From JAPPFW01 sp965231815 (lineage in GTDB: Bacteria; Actinomycetota; Acidimicrobiia; Spongiisociales; Spongiisociaceae), in assembly GCA_965231815.1 (NCBI GenBank), contig OZ246890.1:434001-498000 (forward strand): a stretch of DNA of 64,000 nt. The letters are read 5' to 3'. Within the stretch, counting starts at the first letter, position 1, and each line of letters begins with the position of its first letter. The translations under genes were made by a program, and so were the position numbers. Shown piece by piece: positions 42,519 through 51,336 of the stretch. The notes under the pieces are model-generated. The model saw only the letters and a program-made list of their open reading frames with translations. It searched no databases and had not been told where the DNA came from.

Positions 42519-42712
42519 CTTTGTTTCCTCTTTTGTATCGCTACCAGTAAGCTCGAACAGCCCCTATACCGTGGGGCCGACGTGATCCGAGCGACATCCT
42601 GGGAGTCAGGATGGCTCGCCTCCCTATCCTAGTAGAAGAGGCGCGTTAATCCAAGTGTTCAGGGCCCATTTCACGACGGACAAAATCCCTCTTGACCTGG
42701 CCTTTTATATCT

Positions 42713-43153
42713 TCACCACTTACGTTCCGGCTTCCGTACGCTCGGAGGGCTCACCACCCGGATCTCCGAGACGAACCCCTCGCCGAAGTGCCTTTCCAGA
42801 CGCTCCAGCAAACCGTCCGTGTCGTAGCCGAGCCGACGGACCAGCCGACGATCCGCAGCCTCAACTAGCAATACACCATGTCGTACCACAATCGGAACGG
42901 CTTGGGAACCCCAATGTTGCCCGGCCAGCTCCTTCCAGCGTGATCGCAGTTCCAAGAGCAGCTTGATGGAGGGGAGTCCGAGCCGACCCAAGATAGCCGT
43001 AAGCCCCTCGCTTAGATCGTCCATATCCTCCGGCGGCTGTTGTTGATCACCCAGACGGTCATGCTCCCATATAAGGCTTAGTACCCGGCCGACCTCGTCG
43101 TCGAGTCTGCCGACGATCCCTTCCATCTCGTCACGCGAGACACGCCGTCTCAC
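42713..43153 (-). CDS. DUF721/DciA-like protein
   Basis: 146 residues from the GTG at 43151-43153, chosen because it overlaps the recF stop by 4 bases (GTGA); a TTG at 43180 is possible but weaker. The C-terminal domain contains RWKELAGQHWGSQAVPIVV followed by RHGVLLVEAADRRLVRRL, the DUF721 pattern. Proteins of this family (DciA, Rv0004) load or recruit the replicative helicase DnaB in bacteria without DnaC. It sits between recF and gyrB, the actinobacterial position. Confidence 0.85.
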   Translation of the reverse strand: MRRRVSRDEMEGIVGRLDDEVGRVLSLIWEHDRLGDQQQPPEDMDDLSEGLTAILGRLGLPSIKLLLELRSRWKELAGQHWGSQAVPIVVRHGVLLVEAADRRLVRRLGYDTDGLLERLERHFGEGFVSEIRVVSPPSVRKPERKW

Positions 43154-44238
43154 CGGAGTGCTCCGGCGCCTACGTACCAACGGCGCCCGGTCACCGGGAC
43201 GCCTTCCACTGATGTGGCGGTAACGAACGTCTGCGCCTCGGGCAGAGCCGCCGCCAGCGCCCCCGAGCGGTCGTGGTCCAGCTCGGAAAACACATCGTCC
43301 AAGAGCAGAATGGGGGGCTCGCCGGTAGCCCGTTCGATAGCTAGATGGGCCGCCACCCGCAGCGAGAGGATCGCGCTCCGCTGCTCTCCTTGACTGGCGC
43401 GCACTCGCGTATTCCGGTGGTCAAGCATCAGAGCGACATCATCGCGATGGGGACCTACCGTGGTGACGCGACGCTCCATATCTTTTGCCCGTGCCCGCCG
43501 CAACGCTTCGACGAGGGCCTCCTCCACGTCGCTCGCCTCCGCGGCTCCGCCGGCCCAGCTCGGCCGGTAGGCAATCGACAACCTCGTCGCCGCACCCGAA
43601 ATGTCTCGGTAGGCGACGCACGCCGCTCCTTCGATAGCCCTGATAGTGGATCTCCGGCGGGCGATCACCCGCCCTCCGGTACGTGCCAATCGCTCGTCCC
43701 ACGCGTCCAACGCAGTAGCGTCCGCTTGCCGTCCCCATTGCTTCAGCAGCACGTTGCGTTGCCTAAGGGTCCTGTCGTACTCATGCTGATCTTGATAAGC
43801 GGCCGGGCGGATTTGCACCGCCACCGAGTCCAGCAATTCTCTCCGGTACCTCGGACCTCTCTTGACAATGTCCAGATCATCCGGCAGAAAGACCACACAT
43901 CGCATCTTCCCCAACAGATCGGCAAGGCGTACCAGACGAGTCCGGTTGACCTGCGCTCGACGACGGCCTTTCCGCGGCAGCTCCACCTCGATCAAGGTTG
44001 AAGAAGCCGCCCCCTTCACTTCTCCCCGGATTATCGCCCGTGCATCTCCGTCCCTGATCAGAACCGCGTCAGGCGCCTTGCGAAACGACCGCAATGAAGC
44101 CAGATAGCCGATGCTTTCGAGAAGGTTCGTCTTGCCGATCGCATTGGGACCGACCAGCAGGTTGACCCCGGACTCCGGCTCCCAGCGTATTTGCCGGTAG
44201 CTACGAAAATCCGTGAGCTCCAGCCACGCGAGCTCCAC
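43150..44238 (-). CDS. recF: DNA replication and repair protein RecF
   Basis: 362 residues: LELTDFRSYRQIRWEPESGV, Walker A GPNAIGKTNLLESIGYLASL, signature RASQGEQRSAILSLRVAAHL, and Walker B ILLLDDVFSELDHDRS. The Walker A carries Ala-Ile where GPNGAGKTN is common. It acts with RecO and RecR at single-strand gaps. The gene is 38 bases downstream of dnaN. Confidence 0.95.
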   Translation of the reverse strand: MELAWLELTDFRSYRQIRWEPESGVNLLVGPNAIGKTNLLESIGYLASLRSFRKAPDAVLIRDGDARAIIRGEVKGAASSTLIEVELPRKGRRRAQVNRTRLVRLADLLGKMRCVVFLPDDLDIVKRGPRYRRELLDSVAVQIRPAAYQDQHEYDRTLRQRNVLLKQWGRQADATALDAWDERLARTGGRVIARRRSTIRAIEGAACVAYRDISGAATRLSIAYRPSWAGGAAEASDVEEALVEALRRARAKDMERRVTTVGPHRDDVALMLDHRNTRVRASQGEQRSAILSLRVAAHLAIERATGEPPILLLDDVFSELDHDRSGALAAALPEAQTFVTATSVEGVPVTGRRWYVGAGALR

Positions 44239-44276
44239 CGCCGTCGCCCGCCTATATCACTCGTGAATGCAGTCTC

Positions 44277-45371
44277 TCAAACACGCACCGGCATGAGCAA
44301 GTAGAGGAAGCTATCGTCATTCGCAGCCCTGATAACGCTGGGCTTGAAGCCGTCCTGCACTTCGATCCGCACCTCATCGCCTTCCATGGCCGATACTCCG
44401 TCACTCAGATAACGTGAGTTAAAGGCAATGTCCACAGACTCGGCCTCGCCGCGATACTTTCCCTGTACCAGTTCCGCCTCATCACCCACGTCTCTCCGGC
44501 TCACCGCCATGTGCATCCCACCGTCGGTCAGCTTCAGACGGATAGGTATATGATCGTCAGCCACCAGCGCTGCTCGATTCACTGCCTGGAGGAGTCCGTC
44601 TTTGCTGACAAGAACATCGTTCGGGTACTGGTCGGGTAACAGTTGCCGGTAGTTAGGGAACGTACCGTCTATCAGCCTGATGCTGAGCGATCCCCGGTCG
44701 GACGCAAAGACCCCTTCTCTTTCGCCCAGAGCGATGCGTATCTCCGGGGCCGCCACTGTTCGGGCCAATTCCCGAAGACCGCGCGCTGGTACCAACGCCG
44801 AGCCGCTTACATCAAACCCGACGAGGTCCTTCACCGCAAGCCGGTAACTGTCCGTCGCCACCAGCCGCATCCCGCTGTCCCCTTTCTCCAGGAGCACTCC
44901 GGTCAGGATCGGCCGCGCCGAATCACCGGATGCCGCCACGATCACCTGAGTGACGGCTTGTACCAACGCCGCCCCGTCCACCGGAATGGACTCACCCAGG
45001 CCGGGTTCCGGCAAGTCCGGGTAGTCCTCCAACGCGAGCTGGCGAAGCACGAACCGCGGCCCATTCCCCTCGATCTCTACGTTCCCCTCCCCGGACCGGA
45101 GGCTCACCACCCCCTCCGGCATCCGCCGTATGGCATCCGTTACCAGCCGTCCGGGTACTACCAGCTTTCCCTCGGCCATTACCTCGACTTCGACCGAAGT
45201 ACGCACGGTCAATTCGGTATCGCTACCTGTGATCCGGAGCTTGTTACCGATCGCATGGCACAGCACTCCTTGGAGGATGGGTAGAGCGTTCTTGAGGCCC
45301 ACCGCACGGTTGGCGCGGGTGAACGCGTCGGTTAGGTCGTCACGATCAGCACGAATATGCACGGCGGACAC
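44277..45371 (-). CDS. dnaN: DNA polymerase III beta sliding clamp
   Basis: 364 residues with three repeated clamp domains; typical stretches are ANRAVGLKNALPILQGVLC, VPARGLRELARTV and GTFPNYRQLLPDQYPNDVLV, with the C-terminal RAANDDSFLYLLMPVRV. It forms the ring that tethers polymerase III. It lies downstream of the origin gap after dnaA. Confidence 0.97.
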   Translation of the reverse strand: MSAVHIRADRDDLTDAFTRANRAVGLKNALPILQGVLCHAIGNKLRITGSDTELTVRTSVEVEVMAEGKLVVPGRLVTDAIRRMPEGVVSLRSGEGNVEIEGNGPRFVLRQLALEDYPDLPEPGLGESIPVDGAALVQAVTQVIVAASGDSARPILTGVLLEKGDSGMRLVATDSYRLAVKDLVGFDVSGSALVPARGLRELARTVAAPEIRIALGEREGVFASDRGSLSIRLIDGTFPNYRQLLPDQYPNDVLVSKDGLLQAVNRAALVADDHIPIRLKLTDGGMHMAVSRRDVGDEAELVQGKYRGEAESVDIAFNSRYLSDGVSAMEGDEVRIEVQDGFKPSVIRAANDDSFLYLLMPVRV

Positions 45372-45559
45372 TTTCCTTTCGTCAACGGAGGTATTTTTCT
45401 TTCTTCTCTTAGTAGTAGTCGTAGGGTAGGTGGATAAGTGGATAACGTGAAGGTTTGCCCAGGTGGGCTAGGCGAAACCCTCGGGTGGGTATCTGGGGAT
45501 TCCGACCGGGATTTTCCATACCGGATCTGTAGGGACCCCGGACCGCTGTGGAAGGAGCG
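45372..45559. other. Putative chromosomal replication origin (oriC unwinding region)
   Basis: The 188-base dnaA-dnaN gap contains two tandem DnaA boxes (GTGGATAA at 45430-45437 and 45438-45445, complement of TTATCCAC). Next to them lie a short GC spacer and TAG trinucleotides at 45410-45412, 45413-45415, 45416-45418, 45422-45424 and 45427-45429. A T/C-rich tract GTATTTTTCTTTCTTCTC (45391-45408) follows on the far side. This order (box, GC, trinucleotides, AT-rich DNA) is that of the bacterial DnaA-trio unwinding element. Assignment as oriC also rests on gene context. Confidence 0.75.
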
Positions 45560-46936
45560 TCATCTTGAACACAATTCTTTCCCCAGGTCGGTGACCCGCC
45601 GGGCGAACTGAGGATCTGATTGGATGAGCCTTGAGATCTTGTTCACGCCGTGCAGAACGGTCGAGTGGTCTCGGCCGCCGAATTGCTTGCCGATCTTGGG
45701 GAGGGAGAGGTCGGTAAGGGTTCTGCACAGGTACATTGCGATTTGGCGAGCGGTGACGAGTGGCTGGCGGCGACTCGGGCTACCCATGTCGCTGACGGAG
45801 ACCCCGTAAGAGGCGGCCACGACTGCGATTATGGCGGCCGGCGTAGGCGCCTGATCGGATGGGGTCGGGATGAGATCGGCAAGCTGTCGGCGGGCAAGGT
45901 CAATGGTGATGCGCTCTTGGACGAGGCCTGCGAAGGTGGTAACCCGAGTGAGGGCGCTTTCGAGCTCCCGAATATTGTCGGTTATGTGTTGAGCGATGAA
46001 ATCGAGTACCTCATTCGGCACGTTGGCAGGAGCGTACTCGGCGTTCCGCCGAAGGATCGCCAGGCGCGTCTCGACGTCAGGTGGGCCGATATCGGCGAGG
46101 AGACCCCACTGGAATCGTGAGCGGAGGCGCTCCTCGATCCCGAGATCCTTGGGTGGCCGGTCACAGGTGAGAACCATCTGCTTGTCGTATTGGTGGAGAG
46201 TGTTGAAAGTGTGGAAAAGCTCTTCGAGAATCTGTTCCTTGTCCTGGAAAAACTGAACGTCATCGAGGAGAAGAAAATCGATGTTGCGGTATCGATGCTT
46301 GAACTCGGTCATGCGTTTTCGACGAATACCGTCAACGAAGTCATTGAAGAAGTGTTCGGAGGTTATGCATTCGACCGTGGTCTCAGGCCGCAAAACGCGG
46401 GCGCGATGGCCGATGGCATGAAGGAGGTGGGTTTTGCCCAACCCGGCGCCTCCGTAAAGGAAGAGGGGGTTGTAGTGATGGGCCGGTTTGTCGACTACCG
46501 CCATGGAGGCTGCGAGAGCGAGCCGGTTGGACTGTCCCACTACGAAGTTGTCGAAAACATACTTTTCCCGATATCGGGAGGTATGTTCCGGCAACCTCCG
46601 AGAAGTGGGTGGTTGCGGGGTGGGCTCGGTCGGGTGGAAGGCCGACACCGAACGCGGTGGTGGAGCTGTCGACTCCGGCGCGGGGCCACTCTCGGTGAAG
46701 TATCGAACAACGATCTCGTCACTGAGGAGGTCGCGGGCGAGGGTTTCGATCAAGTCCCCGTAGTGGTCTTGGAGCCATCGACTGTGGAAGTCGGAAGGGG
46801 CGACCACCCGGACGGTTTGCTCGGTGAATTCCATCCTTACGCCGGAGAACCAGGTAGACCATCTAGCAGCCGAAACGCTTGAGCGGAGACCGGCCAGCAA
46901 CTCGTTGTCGTGAGCGATCGGGTCGGGCTGCGTCAC
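45560..46936 (-). CDS. dnaA: Chromosomal replication initiator DnaA
   Basis: 458 residues from the GTG at 46934-46936, preceded by GGGGAGG; a GTG at 46978 is further upstream without a site. Domain I is at residues 1-80; domain III has Walker A LYGGAGLGKTHLLHAIG and Walker B DFLLLDDVQFF. Domain IV carries the DNA-binding signature GKQFGGRDHSTVLHGVNKI. The domain II linker (about residues 90-120) is short and Pro-rich. It binds the boxes in the adjacent gap and at 46979 to start replication. Confidence 0.97.
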   Translation of the reverse strand: MTQPDPIAHDNELLAGLRSSVSAARWSTWFSGVRMEFTEQTVRVVAPSDFHSRWLQDHYGDLIETLARDLLSDEIVVRYFTESGPAPESTAPPPRSVSAFHPTEPTPQPPTSRRLPEHTSRYREKYVFDNFVVGQSNRLALAASMAVVDKPAHHYNPLFLYGGAGLGKTHLLHAIGHRARVLRPETTVECITSEHFFNDFVDGIRRKRMTEFKHRYRNIDFLLLDDVQFFQDKEQILEELFHTFNTLHQYDKQMVLTCDRPPKDLGIEERLRSRFQWGLLADIGPPDVETRLAILRRNAEYAPANVPNEVLDFIAQHITDNIRELESALTRVTTFAGLVQERITIDLARRQLADLIPTPSDQAPTPAAIIAVVAASYGVSVSDMGSPSRRQPLVTARQIAMYLCRTLTDLSLPKIGKQFGGRDHSTVLHGVNKISRLIQSDPQFARRVTDLGKELCSR

Positions 46937-47543
46937 GTGGTTTGCCTCCCCTCTTTTCGGTCCCACGCCGGTAAGCACTTGTCCACAGACATTTCCACAA
47001 CTGGGGAAAAAGACGGATGGTCGGAGCTACGTCCCTGACATCCAATCCGGATCAGGAAGACCTGACCCCTCCGGGTCCAAAGCCGGTGACCGGTTCCCCT
47101 CGGTTGAGCAAATCGCTGATTGTGACTAGCAATCATATGGCAGTCACCAGGCTCGTGTTGACGGCTCAACCCGGCGCCGGACGGTCCTCGATGCCGGTCG
47201 TCCGGCGGCAAGTTCCCAGCATGGATAGGCTTTCAGATGTTTTGCGGACGGTCCGTTCGACACGGGAAGCGCAAAATCGCGAACCCACGGATTTTCTTCG
47301 CGCTCTGATACCTCGCCTGCCGGCGGCTGGTCGACGGAACCCCGGTCGGACCCGGTCCCGAAGACCCCGGGGCGTAGTCGCCGGACCTCTGCGCCTTTGC
47401 AAAAGCGTACTGACAGCCGTAGGCTACTCGCGGCGCGCCGCACCACCTCGGTGGCGTGCCCGTCGATAGACTCCATAAGGTGACCTTCCTAAGCGGTTGG
47501 CGATCCCTATCGTTCTGTGGACGTTTGAGTGGAAAGATTCTGA
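46937..47543. other. dnaA-rpmH divergent intergenic region
   Basis: A 600-base gap between two divergently transcribed genes. It contains the DnaA box at 46979 listed separately and must hold the dnaA and rpmH promoters. Long open frames cross it on both strands (for example 47017-47469) but show no family similarity. It is a second candidate location for part of the origin. Confidence 0.5.
46979..46999 (+). promoter_or_regulatory. DnaA box cluster upstream of dnaA
   Basis: TTGTCCACA at 46979-46987 differs from the consensus TTATCCACA by one base; ATTTCCACA at 46991-46999 is a weaker second site. They lie about 45-60 bases upstream of the dnaA start, where DnaA commonly represses its own promoter. 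Confidence 0.6.
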
Positions 47544-47678
47544 ATGAAGCGTACCTACCAACCCAACAATCGACGCAGGCACCGCAAGCACGGATTCCGG
47601 CGCCGGTCACGTACCCGGGCAGGACGGGCTGTGCTGCGACGACGTCGCCGGAAGGGCCGGAACCGACTCGCTGCCTGA
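47544..47678 (+). CDS. rpmH: 50S ribosomal protein L34
   Basis: 44 residues, MKRTYQPNNRRRHRKHGF at the start, extremely basic, ending GRNRLAA. This is the full L34 sequence pattern (TYQPNxRRRxRxHGFR). It is the first gene of the plus-strand rpmH-rnpA-yidD-yidC-jag cluster. The gap of about 190 bases to rnpA is longer than usual. Confidence 0.96.
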   Translation: MKRTYQPNNRRRHRKHGFRRRSRTRAGRAVLRRRRRKGRNRLAA

Positions 47679-47871
47679 CCGGCCGGCCGACAGTCGGTCG
47701 ATCGCCGTTACCGGGAGCAGTCGCGCCGTGGTTGTCCGGGGAGTCCGCAGCGAGACGAAGAACCAAAGGACCGGGGACCGGGCGAGTGCGGGAATTGACG
47801 CTACGGGCATTTAGGGCTTACTTCACGAGAGGGGCCACATGGCAGCCACATCGCTGAGCCACTGAGCCACT

Positions 47872-48222
47872 GTGGTAAAAAGCATGAAGGAGTATGGTTC
47901 CCTGAGGAATCCGGCAGAGTTCAACCACGTTTTCCGTTTCGGGATGAGGTCGCGTCAGGGCGGGGTTACTGTCCTCACCAGCCGTCGACCCGACGGATGC
48001 AGCCGGTTGGGTTTGGTCGTAGGCCGCCGGGTTGGATCGGCGGTGGTACGCAACAGGGTGAAAAGGCGTCTCCGCGCCGCTGTACGGGAGGTCGGGTTGC
48101 CGGAAGGTGTGGATTGTGTGGTCCTAGCCTCGAGAGCGGTGGCCGACGTACCTTTCGGCATCCTGTGCGGATGGATTCGTGATGCGAGTGCAGGTTTTCC
48201 TGCAGAAAGGCCGGACGAGTGA
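47872..48222 (+). CDS. rnpA: Ribonuclease P protein component
   Basis: 116 residues from a GTG at 47872; an ATG at 47884 is an equally possible start, as neither has a good ribosome binding site. The RnpA signature RVGSAVVRNRVKRRLRAAVR is near residue 55, preceded by RLGLVVGRRVG. It assists the RNase P RNA in tRNA 5' processing. Its stop overlaps yidD. Confidence 0.93.
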   Translation: MVKSMKEYGSLRNPAEFNHVFRFGMRSRQGGVTVLTSRRPDGCSRLGLVVGRRVGSAVVRNRVKRRLRAAVREVGLPEGVDCVVLASRAVADVPFGILCGWIRDASAGFPAERPDE

Positions 48223-48503
48223 GACGTGGTCTTGACCGCGACGTGAGAACATTTCCGGTAGCACCGGGAACGCCGAGCCCGGCCGCCATGGTTGCTCGGG
48301 GTTTGATCACGCTTTACCAGCACACGGTGGGCCCGATGATTCCCAGTTCCTGTCGCTTCCTACCCTCCTGCTCACGGTTCTCCTACGAGGCGCTAGGGAA
48401 GCACGGTTTCTTACGGGGAAGCTGGCTCGGTATACGGCGCATCGGTCGTTGCCATCCCATGGCGAAAGGCGGCTTCGACCCGGTACCGGAACGAAAGGCG
48501 TGA
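48219..48503 (+). CDS. yidD: Membrane protein insertion efficiency factor YidD
   Basis: 94 residues from a GTG overlapping the rnpA stop by 4 bases. Core pattern: ITLYQHTVGPMIPSSCRFLP followed by SCSRFSYEALGKHGFLRG and RIGRCHPMAKGGFDPVP, with three conserved cysteines. It is a small amphipathic protein at the inner face of the membrane linked to YidC function. Confidence 0.95.
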   Translation: MRRGLDRDVRTFPVAPGTPSPAAMVARGLITLYQHTVGPMIPSSCRFLPSCSRFSYEALGKHGFLRGSWLGIRRIGRCHPMAKGGFDPVPERKA

Positions 48504-48507
48504 ACCT

Positions 48508-49347
48508 GTGCTAGGCGATCTTTGGACCGCCCTCCAGACCCTCTTAGGGAGTATCCTATCCTTCTTTTACGATGTTATACCGAATTACGGGATAGCGATC
48601 ATCCTCTTGACGATTGCCGTGAATCTGCTGGTCTTCCCGCTGACTCTCAAGCAGGTCCGTTCGACACGCGCCATGCAAGAACTGCAACCGCAGATGGAGC
48701 GGATCAGACGCGAATACAAGGGAGACCAGGAAGCCATCAACGAGAAGGTCATGGAGTTGTACCGGGAGCGGGGAGCGAGTCCTTTCGGCTGCTTCCTCCC
48801 CTTGCTAGTGCAGATGCCTATCTGGTTCGCGCTGTTCCGGGTGTTGCGCGAGCCTGCAGCTAGTCTGCCCTCGGGCTCCGACCTAGTTGAAGCCGCCGAT
48901 GCGGGTACGTTGCGTTTCCTCACCATGGATCTTGATCTAGCGCCATCGGAGATCGTGGGGAGCGCCGGCTTGTTCTCGACAACCACCATCCCCTACTTGT
49001 TGCTTGTCGGGGTAGTGGTAGGGACGGGATTCCTTCAGCAGAAGCTGTTGAGCCCGCCGGGCAACCAGCAAGCCAGCAGCCCCCAAGCAGAAAGCATCCA
49101 GCGGGTGACGAAGATCCTGCCGCTGGCCTTCGGGGCGATCTCTTACGTATGGCCTTCGGGGTTGAATCTGTATTTCGCAACGAGCAACCTGTTCCGCACC
49201 GCGCAACAACTGCTCATTTTCAAGATTGATGGGCGTCCGGGTCATCCGAGCGGGGAGAAGGCGGCTATCGATCCTCCGGACCGCGGGAAGCCGCCGTCCT
49301 CACCACCGGGCTCGCGCAAAAGGCGTAGCCGAAGGAGACGAAAGTAA
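48508..49347 (+). CDS. yidC: Membrane protein insertase YidC
   Basis: 279 residues from a GTG. It is the short Gram-positive type without the large periplasmic domain: GIAIILLTIAVNLLVFPLTL, KQVRSTRAMQELQPQMERIR, YRERGASPFGCFLPLLVQMP and, near the end, YVWPSGLNLYFATSNLF. Five helices are expected, and the tail is basic (KRRSRRRRK) for ribosome contact. No N-terminal lipoprotein cysteine is visible. Confidence 0.95.
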   Translation: MLGDLWTALQTLLGSILSFFYDVIPNYGIAIILLTIAVNLLVFPLTLKQVRSTRAMQELQPQMERIRREYKGDQEAINEKVMELYRERGASPFGCFLPLLVQMPIWFALFRVLREPAASLPSGSDLVEAADAGTLRFLTMDLDLAPSEIVGSAGLFSTTTIPYLLLVGVVVGTGFLQQKLLSPPGNQQASSPQAESIQRVTKILPLAFGAISYVWPSGLNLYFATSNLFRTAQQLLIFKIDGRPGHPSGEKAAIDPPDRGKPPSSPPGSRKRRSRRRRK

Positions 49348-49352
49348 GGATT

Positions 49353-50246
49353 ATGGTCGAGTGGGTCGAAGTTAAGGGCATTTCAGTGGACGTAGCGGTG
49401 AAGGCCGCTCTTACGGAACTGGGTATAGAGGACGAAGGACGTGCCGAGGTGAAGGTGCTTCAAGAGCCACAGCGCGGGTTCTTGGGCATCGGTCGGCAGG
49501 ATGCGATCGTGCGTGTAAAACCCGGCCGTCCTCGTTCATCTCGAAAGAAAAAAGGTAAGGCACGGGCCGCGCGGACGGCGAAGCCTCGGAGCCGAGCCGG
49601 TAACCAAACCAAGGGCCGGGCAGGTAGCAACGGCTCACCCGGAAAGGAATCCAGGAGCTCGTCGAATCGTCCAAACAGGGGAGGGCGCAGGCCGAGCCGA
49701 TCATCGGATCACAAACGCGCCGCAGCTCCGAAGAAAGCGGCAGAAAGAGAGGGCCGACGCGTGAATGGTGATGACGGATCGGTAAAAGACCTTGGTGATA
49801 AGCAGGCCGCGGTGGTCGAAAGCTTTCTCACTGGTTTGCTAGGCGAATTCGGTCTGGAAGGCAGCGTCAAGACGGGCTTTGACGGTCGCTTCGTACAGGC
49901 TGACGTCATAGGAGATCAGACCGAGGCGCTCATCGGGCCTAAGGCTAACGTTATGCAAGCGGTTCACGAATTGACGAAGACCGTGGTTCAACGAAAAACC
50001 GCCCGTAACTGCCGTTTGCGGTTGGACGTAGCAGGGTATGGGGAGAGACGAAGAAAGGCTCTCTCGATCTATGCAACGCAGTTGGCGGACCAGGTGGTGC
50101 AAGAGGGCGACGAGGTGATGCTTGAGCCGATGAAGGCCTCGGACCGGAAAGTGGTACACGACGCGGTGGCAGCCATTGACGGAGTGCGCTCGTACTCCGA
50201 AGGAGCGGAACCACGTCGCTCGGTGGTCATATCTACTGAGGATTAG
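49353..50246 (+). CDS. jag: Jag/KhpB RNA-binding protein
   Basis: 297 residues, ATG 5 bases after yidC. Jag N-domain EVKGISVDVAVKAALTELG with RGFLGIGRQDAIV, a long Ser/Arg/Lys-rich linker (residues 55-145), a KH domain (VIGDQTEALIGPKANVMQAV) and an R3H domain (RRKALSIYATQLADQV with MKASDRKVVHDAVAAIDG). KhpB proteins bind RNA with KhpA and affect cell division and elongation. The linker is much longer than in Firmicutes, as in other Actinobacteria. Confidence 0.93.
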   Translation: MVEWVEVKGISVDVAVKAALTELGIEDEGRAEVKVLQEPQRGFLGIGRQDAIVRVKPGRPRSSRKKKGKARAARTAKPRSRAGNQTKGRAGSNGSPGKESRSSSNRPNRGGRRPSRSSDHKRAAAPKKAAEREGRRVNGDDGSVKDLGDKQAAVVESFLTGLLGEFGLEGSVKTGFDGRFVQADVIGDQTEALIGPKANVMQAVHELTKTVVQRKTARNCRLRLDVAGYGERRRKALSIYATQLADQVVQEGDEVMLEPMKASDRKVVHDAVAAIDGVRSYSEGAEPRRSVVISTED

Positions 50247-50300
50247 CCCGACCAGCCCCGTATGGTTCGGTTCGGGGCGGTATGCCCGGAGAAGTTCAAC

Positions 50301-50314
50301 GTTTCACGTGAAAC
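50301..50314. promoter_or_regulatory. parS centromere site
   Basis: GTTTCACGTGAAAC is the perfect 14-base palindromic core of the bacterial ParB-binding site (consensus TGTTTCACGTGAAACA); the outer bases here are C and C. It lies in the jag-parA gap, about 210 bases before parA and 5 kb from the presumed origin. Confidence 0.9.
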
Positions 50315-50523
50315 CAAGCCCGACTTCGAGCAGGCGGAAGTCGAAAGACAAGCAGACGGCTCAAACCCAAGACATTTCCGGCGGGCATGTTTCCACCGAC
50401 CCCTCCGCATTCCGGTTGAGGGACCGGCCGATCTGACTTGTCGATAGGCGTCTGCACGCCGGTCAGATAGCCGCAGAACCAGGCTCACCACTTACGGCGG
50501 TTCCGTTGGTTATTCTGTTCAAC

Positions 50524-51333
50524 ATGCTTAGTACGGAGGCGGCGCAGCCGCGGGCAAGGCCGGTGGTGGTGGCCATCGCCAATCAGAAGGGGGGGGTGGG
50601 CAAGACCACGACTGCTGTCAATCTCGGAGCAGCTCTCGCCCGCCAAGGGTCGCAAGTGCTGCTGGTCGACTTCGATCCGCAGGCTAACGCGACCGCCGGC
50701 CTAGGGATCGCTATGTCAGGTCGCGACAAGACGGTGTACGACCTGGTGATCGGCTCCACGTTGCTAGACGACGTTGCCAAGCCTTCCGGCGTGGAAGGAT
50801 TGTGGATAGCACCTGCGAGCATCGACCTGGCCGGCGCCGAACTGGAGCTGGTTTCTGTCCTCAGTAGGGAAACGCGCTTGGCTCGGGCGCTCTCGACGCG
50901 TGATCCGGATCTTGACCTCGTGTTAATAGACTGTCCTCCGAGCCTAGGACTGCTTACTATCAATGCACTAGCGGCGGCAAGCGAGGTAATCATCCCCGTG
51001 CAATGCGAGTACTTTGCCCTCGAGGGACTTGGACAACTCATTCAGAACATCGACCTGGTCAGGAAGAACATCAACCGTCGGCTACGTGTCGGCGGGGTGC
51101 TGCTAACCATGTTCGACGGGCGAACACGGCTAGCCAAGGATGTGGTGGCACAGGTACGGGACTACTTTGGCGATCTCGTCTATCGGACCGTTGTTCCCCG
51201 GTCGGTGAGGCTCTCGGAAGCGCCGTCATACGGCGAACCCATCGAGACTTACGACGGTATGAGCGCTGGAGCGATAGCGTACCGGTACGCGGCAAGAGAG
51301 TTCCTACAGCGACACGAAGCGGAAGGTCTTTAG
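50524..51333 (+). CDS. parA: Chromosome partitioning ATPase ParA
   Basis: 269 residues from the ATG at 50524. Deviant Walker A AIANQKGGVGKTTTAVNLG, switch DFDPQANATAGLG and LVLIDCPPSLGLLT. It drives origin segregation together with ParB and parS. ParB starts 3 bases after its stop. The rsmG gene that usually lies between jag and parA is absent. Confidence 0.96.
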   Translation: MLSTEAAQPRARPVVVAIANQKGGVGKTTTAVNLGAALARQGSQVLLVDFDPQANATAGLGIAMSGRDKTVYDLVIGSTLLDDVAKPSGVEGLWIAPASIDLAGAELELVSVLSRETRLARALSTRDPDLDLVLIDCPPSLGLLTINALAAASEVIIPVQCEYFALEGLGQLIQNIDLVRKNINRRLRVGGVLLTMFDGRTRLAKDVVAQVRDYFGDLVYRTVVPRSVRLSEAPSYGEPIETYDGMSAGAIAYRYAAREFLQRHEAEGL

Positions 51334-51336
51334 GCG

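Noticed and set aside
47017..47469. 150-codon frame between dnaA and rpmH
   Set aside because: No family pattern; the region is the regulatory gap between divergent genes.
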